This document shows, in pieces, positions 56,408 to 64,000 of a DNA stretch of 64,000 bases. Source of the DNA: Antedon mediterranea (lineage: Eukaryota; Echinodermata; Crinoidea; Comatulida; Antedonidae); assembly GCF_964355755.1 (NCBI RefSeq), contig NC_092674.1:1867001-1931000 (forward strand), written 5' to 3'. How positions within the stretch are numbered: the stretch's first letter is position 1; the number at the start of each line of letters is the position of its first letter. The translations under genes and the position numbers were made by a program. Below the pieces are notes generated by a model. That model worked only from the letters and a program-made list of their open reading frames with translations. It searched no databases and was not told where the DNA came from.

Positions 56408-59400
56408 GTCAGATACAGGATTTTAAAATAGTGGGTGAGGGGGAAAGACCAAAAAGAGCTAAACCTAACATACATAGACTAATTTTCTATCTTTTCCTAA
56501 TTGCATTGTAATTTGTAGGGTTGTCCCTGCTCCGACACCCCCCCCCCCCCAACACCCAGACACACATATATACTGTACACATAATACTTCAATTAAATTG
56601 CATGTACAGTACCAGTTGATTTTACTGTTTATTGCCTTTCTTCCTTACAGGTCGCACTCTTGACCCTAAACCTGGATGTTCTGTTGGTGGATCCCTAAAA
56701 GAAACCGCAACTGAGGTATGTCCTAAGATTTATTATAGAGCTTATATATAGGGTGCAAACTCTCAAAGTCATTCCCAACAAGGCAGAAATCTGTTCAAAA
56801 ATGTAATAGCGGTAAATTAGAACTTAATAACAGAACATATCAGCACTTTCTGAACTGCATAAACATTGTAGTTCAGCCTCCAGCCAAACTATTTAAGCTC
56901 TTTTGTCATAATAACCCCAGTTGCAATTAACAAATTACATCCGGTAATAATTTTTACAATTACTAAAGCTTTGTCTACACTATCAAACTTTAAATGACAA
57001 AAAAATGTGATGTGCCATGGACATGATGATGTCGTATCACTACCATATTTGCGTATATCACTACCATATTTGGGCACATCACACTCTTTTTGTCAAACAA
57101 GTTTGACAGAGCCTTAAATATTATATAAAATTATCCACTTATAATCAAACTTTAGATTGAGAGTAGAGGAGGTAAATGTATACCTGTGAAGTGTGACCAT
57201 AGTGACCATGAGCAGGTTAAGAAGCTGTTTCAACAAGTCAAATCAGAACAAAATGGACGCCTTGATGTTCTCGTCAATAACGCCTACTCGGGAGTTAATG
57301 TAAGTACTTACATCTTATTTGATAACTGAAACTTTCTTATTTCACATCTTGTAAAATTAAAATATCAAGAAACATTTATGAAACCTTTGTCAGACAATAG
57401 AGGGCACTATAACAATTATAAAAATTAAATCAAACTAAAGATTGTGCTATTTAAAAAATGCAGCATAGCGCAACAAAATTAGTAATTTTATCTTAACGTA
57501 ACATTTAATTGGGGATGGGGTTTTTTTCAATATCCAAAACAATCCGAAAAAATATTTATTCAAAATATTAAACTCTGTGTACACTATCAAACCAGGGAGT
57601 TGTAACAACTCCTGGATAAAACTAGTTTCACAAAAAAAGTGGTAGTGATATGACATCATCATGTCCATATATGGGCACATCACATTTTGTTGTCACATAA
57701 AGTTTGATAGTGTAGACAGAGCCTTAAGTTATACATAGCTTTCATCAGCTGGTGTATTTGTGTATTTTTATTTGGATATTGTTATTTGATAGGCAATTTT
57801 TTCAAGCATTGGTAAGCCATTCTGGGAACAAGGTGACGAAATGTGGGACATTGTGAATAATGTAGGATTAAGGTGAGAATCCAATAATGTAGGATTAAGG
57901 TGAGAATCCAATAATGTAGGATTAAGGTGAGAATCCAATAATGTAGGATTAAGGTGAGAATCCAATATACATTAAAGAATTAAACATAACACTGATTGAG
58001 CAGTTTAAGTAATTATAATTCAGTCTGTGTTTGTAGAAACAGATGTTTCAGAAACAGCCATTTGGCATCTTATCAATCATAATGACCTGGCATTGGTTAA
58101 CACAATCAACTTCCTTAACATACCTTCTGAGGTATCCATGAAACCACCAACAAAGGGGATTAATAATAAAACTCGTAATTGCTCGGTTTTAACATTTTTG
58201 GCAAGGGTACTATGACCTGTAAAAACTAATTATAAAGGCGGTATTTATACTGGTCCTCAAGCTTAACTGGAAACTGAGGAAATTTGGATTAGGCCCTCCA
58301 CGGACCCACGGCTGTACCAGATCAGCACACCAGGTTTGTAGATGAGAGGAACTAACCCTACTCTCCCAGTATCTGCAGTTTTTGGAGTTCAATGTTTGTT
58401 GCCATGGTGTATGTCTTGACTTAAGTCAGTTCTCTATGGTAATTAAAAATAAAGAGAATGATCTGTTTTGTTTTTATAGAGGGCACTATTTGGCTGCTGT
58501 GGAGGCAGCTAAACTAATGACTCCTGCTAAGAAGGGACTAATAGTGAATATCTCATCCCCTGGTGGTATGCGCTATTTATTCAATGTTGCATATGGTGTC
58601 GGCAAAGAAGCGGTATGTTTAAAGAACATTTTATGTGACAAAAAAATGCCCATAATATGGATATATGATGACATAACATTATCAATACCATATTTGGGCA
58701 CATCACATTTTTTTTGTGAAACTAGTTTGATAGTGTAGACAGAGCTTTAATCATGAATGGTTTCTATATAATTATAGACTTTATACTTGTTTCTGCTTTA
58801 CTAAAATATCAGGCAATTATTTTAGGCTAAGTGTAACTAATTTGCAACAGAAAACAGTTAGGATCTAAGGAAAAATAAATTAAATAAAGCTCTGTCAACA
58901 TTATCAAACTTTATGTGACAAAAAATGTGATGTGGCCATATATGGACATTATGATGTCATATCACTGCCATATTTGGGCATATCACTACCATAATTGAGC
59001 ACATCACACTTTTTTTCAAACTAGTTTGATAGTGTAGACAGAGCTTTTAAAAGTCATCAATTTTGATTTTTAACCTAGTGTGATAGAATGGCTGCAGACT
59101 GTGCTGTTGAGTTAAAGAAACACAACGTGGCATTTGTATCATTATGGCCTGGCCCTGTACCTACAGAAACAGTCATGGATAAGATAGAAGATACATCAAT
59201 AAATACTGTAAGTTAATTTAAATTATTCTGTTCCTCTATTTACGTAATTTGAATATTATTTTGACTGTATATTAATTATTTCTATGTTGCCTTTATAACG
59301 ATCAAAGAACTATACATGAAACCTAACTATAATCTAACATGTTCTTTACCATGGTGCCACCATAATGTTGAGAGTATATTAGGATTACCAATTTAATTTA

Positions 59401-60051
59401 ATCAGGGAGACGTAACATATTTTACATCTTTCTGATTTAATTTAACAATTTGTAGATAGGCTAAGGTACAATGTCTTTTTTTTAAATAAAATTAATTTTG
59501 CCATCAAATATTAGACAATAAAAAAGTTTTCTATCACTTAGAACATGAAATCTTCATTTGCAAATGGTGAAACTATTGAATTTCCTGGTATATGCATTGC
59601 CCACCTAGCTGCAGGTAAATATACAACTTCTATAAGCAAGTTTTATCAAACACACAACCATTTTTTGTTGTAATTTTATGACTACTCTCGAACACACTTG
59701 AAAATCAAAATGTATACAGGACCGTCTCTATCCAGGTAAAATTCCTAAATATATTACCTGTATTTATTTTTATCATAATTGTAACTGGACTCTATCCAGG
59801 TAAAAATCCTGAACTAGATTATTGTTTTTGTTACAGATCCAAAGATTATGAAGAAAACAGGTCGAATTCTATTTACCACAGACATCGCTGAAGAATATGG
59901 ATTTAGAGATGTTGACGGGAAAATGCCACCTAACTACCGCAGACTTAAAGATGTACTGTCTGTGTACCACCATCCGTGGCTGGCAGCCTGTACACCGAGT
60001 TTCTTTAAAGTCCCATGTTGGGTACTTGCGTGTGCAACACACAAGTTCTAA
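56299..60051 (+). CDS. DHRS1: Dehydrogenase/reductase SDR family member 1, complete 8-exon gene
   Basis: Classical short-chain dehydrogenase/reductase using NAD(P)H. The natural substrate is not evident from the sequence; mammalian DHRS1 is reported to reduce steroids and xenobiotic carbonyls at the ER. Exons: 56299-56407, 56651-56715, 57156-57299, 57793-57872, 58480-58612, 59079-59207, 59542-59614, 59837-60051. They give 948 bp and 315 residues, close to the 313 of human DHRS1, with all phases agreeing. Cofactor motif TGATRGIG at 12-19, structural NNAY at 99-102, catalytic Ser158 and Y171-GVG-K175. The C-terminal half keeps the DHRS1-specific EYGFRDVDGKMP and ends THKF. The exon carrying the ATG begins at 56287 after acceptor TTTTGGCAG, so an upstream untranslated exon is implied. 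Confidence 0.95.
56651..56715 (+). CDS. DHRS1: DHRS1 exon 2
   Basis: Encodes RTLDPKPGCSVGGSLKETAT with the cofactor-selecting Arg38 after the second strand. Acceptor CCTTACAG, donor GAG|GTATGT. Confidence 0.92.
56965..57116. mobile_element. MITE-A copy in DHRS1 intron 2
   Basis: AAAGCTTTGTCTACACTATC to AACAAGTTTGACAGAGCCTT. It has lost the TAGTGTAGA of the right end. Confidence 0.9.
57156..57299 (+). CDS. DHRS1: DHRS1 exon 3: NNAY motif
   Basis: 48 codons, phase 0-0, from IESRGGKCIPVKCDHSD to RLDVLVNNAYSGVN. Acceptor CTTTAG, donor AAT|GTAAGT. Confidence 0.95.
57570..57726. mobile_element. MITE-A copy in DHRS1 intron 3
   Basis: AAACTCTGTGTACACTATCA to TTTGATAGTGTAGACAGAGC, with a small inserted hairpin (CCAGGGAGTTGTAACAACTC). 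Confidence 0.92.
57793..57872 (+). CDS. DHRS1: DHRS1 exon 4, with duplicated donor site
   Basis: Encodes AIFSSIGKPFWEQGDEMWDI then VNNVGLR. The donor TTAAG|GTGAGA is repeated three more times in a 27-bp array directly downstream. Only the first donor gives a productive frame. Confidence 0.94.
57856..57965 (+). repeat. 27-bp tandem repeat spanning an exon-intron border
   Basis: Four copies of AATAATGTAGGATTAAGGTG plus AGAATCC. The first copy includes the last 17 coding bases of DHRS1 exon 4 and its donor; the rest lie in intron 4. GT donors stand at 57873, 57900, 57927 and 57954. Confidence 0.97.
58480..58612 (+). CDS. DHRS1: DHRS1 exon 5: catalytic Ser, Tyr and Lys
   Basis: Encodes GHYLAAVEAAKLM, NISSPGG and FNVAYGVGKEA. 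Donor GCG|GTATGT lies within a few bases of a MITE-A edge. Confidence 0.95.
58619..58750. mobile_element. MITE-A copy at the DHRS1 exon 5 donor
   Basis: Left end degraded, starting six bases after the exon 5 donor GT. Right end TTTGATAGTGTAGACAGAGC. Confidence 0.88.
58886..59049. mobile_element. MITE-A copy in DHRS1 intron 5
   Basis: AAAGCTCTGTCAACATTATC to TTTGATAGTGTAGACAGAGC. Ends about 30 bp before the exon 6 acceptor. Confidence 0.94.
59079..59207 (+). CDS. DHRS1: DHRS1 exon 6
   Basis: 43 codons, phase 0-0: CDRMAADCAVELKKHNVAFV, then SLWPGPVPTE. Acceptor TTTAACCTAG, donor ACT|GTAAGT. Confidence 0.94.
59542..59614 (+). CDS. DHRS1: DHRS1 exon 7
   Basis: Encodes NMKSSFANGETIEFPGICIA, then HLAA. 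Acceptor ATCACTTAG, donor GCAG|GTAAAT. Confidence 0.93.
59837..60051 (+). CDS. DHRS1: DHRS1 last exon
   Basis: Encodes DPKIMKKTGRILFTTDIAEE, YGFRDVDGKMP and the end ACATHKF, stop TAA at 60049-60051. Acceptor TTGTTACAG. Confidence 0.95.
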
Positions 60052-60416
60052 TACACCATGAGGCATACATTACAGTTCTCATCAGCACCTTTATTTTACA
60101 AAAAAAAACAAAGATGAACTTTTTTTATGCATGGCTGTATTTGGGCAGCTGATGAGAACCGGTCATACTATTTCCCATGACCGTTTGATAGAAGCTGGTG
60201 TTAAAAAAAATTTACCAAAACAGTATTACACAGGCATATTCGACTGGTCAGTGCTTGTAAACACCTTGCAGTGATTACTCCCTTTGCTTGCAACACAGCG
60301 AGGAATTTGAAAAGGTCACTAGATTTGCTGATTATCTGCTTAAAACAGCCCAGTCGAAAATGCCTAATAATAATATTTGAATGAAATTACTTAAGTAATT
60401 TTTTTAACGAAATTTT

Positions 60417-60422
60417 AATAAA
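60417..60422 (+). promoter_or_regulatory. DHRS1: Candidate polyadenylation signal of DHRS1
   Basis: AATAAA 366 bp past the stop, followed closely by a GTGT element. Confidence 0.5.
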
Positions 60423-61762
60423 AGTGTATAATTTTAAATCAATATTAAATTAAGAGAGTTGTTAATAATTATTTATAATTATCAATATAGATAGGCTTAG
60501 GTAGGCCTACATTTTGGGCATTGGCCTAGAGTAGGCCTAACACTAACAGTCAGTTAAATTAAATTTGGTAACTTAAAAATGTAAAAACTATTCCTTCCAG
60601 CAAATAAAATATGGTACACAATAGTCAATGGACAATAGGCTACTACTAATTTGTCTTATAGGCCTATCATATGTCGAACCTCACTAACTTTTCAGCAAAT
60701 ATGAAAAAGTTTAAAGCCTAGAATAATATTGATAAATGTAGGCCTCTGACCTCAGCATTGCAAATCACCCTTTTAAATTTGCCTCTCACTCACACCACTG
60801 CGCGCCAAAGAAAACCAATCCTAATTGGACCTCACTTTATAGTGAAAAGTAGGCTGACTGACGGCTGTAAAATTAATTTTAAAATAGTAGGCCTACCTTC
60901 CTGTTTTCTGCAAACACTACATACGGCCTTACTACATACTGCACTTTCATTCTTGTTCCATAAATATTATTAAATCATAAACCTTTTTCTTCCATGATGT
61001 GAGATGGTATATTCTTTGGCGGTAAGTACACAGCCATCCATGTGGACGTGTGAACGCCTGCTTCCACCCGGCACACCTGTGCCACCTGTGCTGCAGCCAA
61101 ACACATGCAGCAGCAGCCTGTTACGTTGTTGATGATCTAACTTTTCTATGTTGCGCCCTCTTTCGATTTGAAGGATAAAATTAATAACAGCCAGTTAATG
61201 GCCGGCTTCTTCCGATATGTTTTTAGCCGCTGGTGTGGTGAAAAGTGATGTCAATGTGATTTTATCTTTTAAATTGTTGGTTAATTAGTTACATAACATA
61301 TGTTATGGATCGATCCTATGTTATAATAATTAGTTACTTAGTAAAGGTGTTAAAATAAAATGTAGCTAGTTTAACATTATGTATTAGTACTGAAAATGTC
61401 AGCTAGATTCCTAGGCTGCTGGACACCTAGGCTAGTCTATACTAGGCCTAGTAGGCTAGGCCTAGTTTAAGTGGTTTGTCCGCTGTTTTTCCCTGAAATC
61501 ATCATCCCTCACTAGTAGGCTAGGCGGCGAAACTGCATTAGCGCCGGCTAGGCTAGGTCCGGTACTATGTTTAGGCTATTTGAAGAGGGCCTACGGAAAC
61601 CAGTTATTTATGTTTGCATAATAATAATAATAATTTCTCACTAATTACGTTGGTTAGGGGTGAGGGGAGGGTCTAATAATAATAAAATATTTCATATATT
61701 ACTATTATTCCTAGAACAGAATAAAATAATATTTAATACAGTATGTTTTTGTTTACTTCTAG
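60423..61762. other. DHRS1 to RSRC1-like intergenic and upstream region
   Basis: TAGGCCTA clusters at 60500-60540 and 61430-61470. 61000-61130 is GC-richer (GTGTGAACGCCTGCTTCCAC). The RSRC1-like promoter and first untranslated exon should lie here, but I cannot place them. Confidence 0.45.
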
Positions 61763-62038
61763 ATTTTCATAAAAATAAATCATGGGAAACCATAAAAAGA
61801 AGTCCAGGCGTCGTTCACGATCACGTAGCAGAAGTAGTGATGATCGAAAATCACGACAGAAATCCAGAAAATCACACAAAAGATCATCTTCATCGAGTAG
61901 TGATTCATCTCACCGGTACAGCCGCTCATCTAGACGCAGGTCACGTTCACACTCCCCATCTAGGCGTAGGTCTCGAAGTAGATCCCGGGAGGAAAGACGA
62001 AGACACAGAAGATCACGTTCAAATAGCAGAAGTAGAAG
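61763..62038 (+). CDS. RSRC1-like: RSRC1-like exon with start codon
   Basis: Acceptor TTACTTCTAG at 61762, ATG at 61782. Encodes MGNHKKKSRRRSRSRSRSS and dense RS/SR repeats. Donor GAAG|GTGGGT, phase 2. Confidence 0.85.
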
Positions 62039-63672
62039 GTGGGTTTGATATCAGCATTGTGTGGTTTGAGGGCGACTTGCTCCTAGTTCTGGTGGAGAAA
62101 TAAGTCTTCTCGGATAAGTACTATAAACCATTGGTCCAGTGTACACAGTTGTAACCCGTGTGCACCTTAAAGAACCCAGTTCATCATTTGAGATGAATTA
62201 GGGGTTACTCTGGTGTACTGGTTCACAAAATATCTCCCGTATCAGTGATTGCCGCCTATCTAAGGACAGTGATTAATTTACTTTTGGTAATCCTTGACCA
62301 CATGCGCCTAAAGACATAAAATAAAAGTTACTTTTATTTTGTAGATCTCATTCTAGGAGGCGGTCAAGAAGTCATTCACGTAGTCTTCATCGGGAACGGC
62401 GACGGCGGAGCCGTTCTAGCAGCCGTTCCCATCATTCGTCAAGGAAATGCTCTCCGTCAGAGAGAGATAAAGTGAAGGGTAAGCACGCTAAGGACGAAAA
62501 ATCTAGCTCTGATCCGGTAAGCATAGCTTCTTAGCTTTGACAACTGCAGATCCTGTGTGAACTGTCAACTTTGCTTCATTCTTCACACAAACTTGTGTAA
62601 AAACAATCAAACAATCAATGATGATTGAACGAGTTGTGCTGTATACATCAGTCTCGTGAATAAATAAAGTTTATAATATACTTGTAACCATTCTACAAAC
62701 AAAATACTCTTTGGAAAAAAAATGCCGATTTTCAGTTTCAGTAGAAAGTGTTATTCAGAATGTGTTTAAAATTATTGAAATAAAGTTAAATTGTTTGTTA
62801 TTGTTTGTTTTTTTGTTCATGTAATAATTTGTATAAATCTTGTTTAAATTCCCAGATATATTAAAGTAACTAGACCAACTTCCATAATATAATACCATTC
62901 TAACCTAACATTCCTTTTTTTAACAAACATCTGCAGAATAGTTTAATCCTATCAAGTTGATAGATAATGACAATTATATTTATTTATATATATTTATTTC
63001 CTCTGCAGGCACCATCAGATGTGTTGAAGTCCAAGATGCAAAAGGCGCTTGAGAATGCATCAGGGTCTGCTGCAGGTAATGCATTTAATTACAGTGATTG
63101 ATACAGGGTTGAAATAGAGGAGCCAGGCCAGTGCTCAATAATTCCTTTATTTTTTAGTTCCTACAGAAGGTACTTCCAGCACACACAGAGAAATAGATGA
63201 AGATGATCCTGACATGAAGAAGGAACTAAAACGACTAGATAAGGACAGTTTCCGACAAGCAGCTTTCAAATCATCTCGTTGGGATCTCAATGCACCAAAG
63301 GTTCAAGAAAACTCTTTATTTTGGTTTTCAACAGTTTTTTTTTAAACGCTGTGTTATACTATGTGACTATAAGACATGATATGGACATGATGATGTCATA
63401 TCACTACCATATTTGGGCACATCACACTTTTTCGTCAAACTAGTTTGATAGTGTAGACAGAGCTTAAGAAAATAACAGTTTACTAATAATAATAATTGTT
63501 GTTAATTTTTCAGACAAGTTCTTCGACCAATAAACATATATCAATTGATCAAAGCCATGACTCCGCAATCTTCGGCGGGTCAGCTATGAACGGATCGACA
63601 CATCAGATATTACAGCATCCTAATATTGCTGCTATTCTCTACAGGCCTAATTGGAAATTAACATGTGAAAGT
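61763..63672 (+). CDS. RSRC1-like: Arginine/serine-rich protein, RSRC1-like, 3' end beyond window
   Basis: Nuclear RS-domain protein likely to act in pre-mRNA splicing. Coding exons: 61782-62038, 62345-62516, 63009-63075, 63158-63300, 63514-63672, all in phase. They give 266 residues so far. Residues 1-125 are an RS domain (KKKSRRRSRSRSRSS and similar runs). An acidic/basic segment follows (REIDEDDPDMKKELKRLDKD), then DSFRQAAFKSSRW and QILQHPNIAA. The last two resemble DSFVQQTFRSS and LAHPNLF near the end of human RSRC1, which is why I prefer RSRC1. This is from memory and moderately sure. At 63672 a good donor (AGT|GTAAGA) suggests further exons. If unspliced, the frame would stop at 63679-63681 (TAA). 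Confidence 0.8.
62069..62329 (+). mobile_element. SINE-like element filling an RSRC1-like intron
   Basis: The longest copy in the window: GGGCGACTTGCTCCTAGTTC, GTCTTCTCGGATAAGTACTA, AAGAACCCAGTTCATCATTT and the tail GCGCCTAAAGACATAAAATA. It makes up about 85% of the 306-bp intron. Confidence 0.8.
62345..62516 (+). CDS. RSRC1-like: RSRC1-like exon 2 (RS domain)
   Basis: Continues the RS domain: SHSRRRSRSHSRSLHRERRR, then SPSERDKVKGKHAKDEK. Acceptor TTATTTTGTAG, donor CCG|GTAAGC. Confidence 0.85.
63009..63075 (+). CDS. RSRC1-like: RSRC1-like exon 3
   Basis: Encodes APSDVLKSKMQKALENASGS, then AA. Acceptor TCCTCTGCAG, donor GCAG|GTAATG. Confidence 0.85.
63158..63300 (+). CDS. RSRC1-like: RSRC1-like exon 4
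   Basis: Encodes VPTEGTSSTHREIDEDD to KDSFRQAAFKSSRWDLNAPK. Donor AAG|GTTCAA is weak. Confidence 0.82.
63344..63467. mobile_element. MITE-A copy in RSRC1-like intron
   Basis: Left end degraded (AAACGCTGTGTTATACTATG). Right end TTTGATAGTGTAGACAGAGC. Confidence 0.9.
63514..63672 (+). CDS. RSRC1-like: RSRC1-like exon 5
   Basis: 53 codons, phase 0-0: TSSSTNKHISIDQSHDS, IFGGSAMNGSTHQILQHPN. Acceptor AATTTTTCAG, donor AGT|GTAAGA. Confidence 0.75.
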
Positions 63673-64000
63673 GTAAGATAACTTTACTTTTACAATTATT
63701 ATATTGCTAAGACTTTAACAAAAAAACAATGGTATTAGTGTAGCAAACTCTATGCATACTGTATTTGTGCACTGATGTAGCCACGAGAATAAAAAGGGAA
63801 CAATCTGTGTTCAAGTTACTGGGTTGTCAAAGACCTCTGAAAAAGTGATCAGGTTGAAACCTTACCAACCATACTGGTGGCTACGGCCCTGTTGTATGAT
63901 AACTGCTTCACTTCCTATCTGAAGGACAAGGCTGTGGCATCTTACAAACAAGATAGCACAGACTGACTTCTCATTCATCATACATGCCAGTCCTTGCCTA
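63673..64000. other. Intron or 3' region of RSRC1-like gene
   Basis: No further in-phase exon recognised before the window ends. Confidence 0.4.

Noticed and set aside
61660-62103. A 147-residue frame with His/Val repeats
   Set aside because: It is the shifted frame of the RS-repeat exon at 61782-62038.

Overview
The window is nuclear DNA of an animal. It is AT-rich and full of repeats. Its genes are split by GT-AG introns whose positions match known metazoan families. The gene types, the many copies of the palindrome TAGGCCTA and the density of small DNA transposons suggest a marine invertebrate deuterostome, perhaps an echinoderm. That species guess is weak. No bacterial, viral, organellar, CRISPR or operon-like structure was seen.

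Four protein-coding genes can be assembled from splice sites with consistent phase. (1) Minus strand, 38215 down to 21755: a complete eight-exon nicotinic acetylcholine receptor alpha-type subunit of 479 residues, closest in feel to the alpha9/alpha10 branch. It has a signal peptide exon, a Cys-loop, vicinal cysteines and four membrane segments. (2) Minus strand, 49396 down to 42085: a potassium-dependent sodium/calcium exchanger (SLC24/NCKX type) of about 716 residues in eleven coding exons, with both alpha repeats intact. (3) Plus strand, 56299 to 60051: a complete eight-exon DHRS1-type short-chain dehydrogenase of 315 residues. (4) Plus strand, from 61782 past the window end: an arginine/serine-rich splicing-factor-like protein resembling RSRC1. 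A single exon-like segment at 13940-14059 may belong to an unidentified fifth gene.

Layout: 1-21.7 kb holds no assembled gene and is a patchwork of minisatellites (77, 26, 31, 40, 57, 34 and 68 bp units), foldback elements, SINE fragments and a 2.04-kb non-autonomous transposon nested in a MITE. 21.7-38.2 kb is the receptor gene, whose introns carry 17-bp, 26-bp and 12-bp arrays. 38.2-42 kb is intergenic with MITEs. 42-49.4 kb is the exchanger, with probable 5' untranslated sequence reaching 53 kb. 54.2-55.5 kb is a 1.33-kb foldback element. 56.3-60.4 kb is DHRS1 and 61.7-64 kb the RS-protein gene.

Two transposon families dominate. MITE-A has ends AGCTCTGTCTACACTATC and about 19 copies. MITE-B has ends AAGCKTGGTTCCCACTAG and about 10 copies. 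Many introns of the exchanger and DHRS1 genes carry one or two MITE-A copies. The most notable single observation is a 27-bp tandem duplication that copies the splice donor of DHRS1 exon 4 four times. I found no convincing new biological system. The strongest material is transposon-intron interplay and minisatellite architecture.
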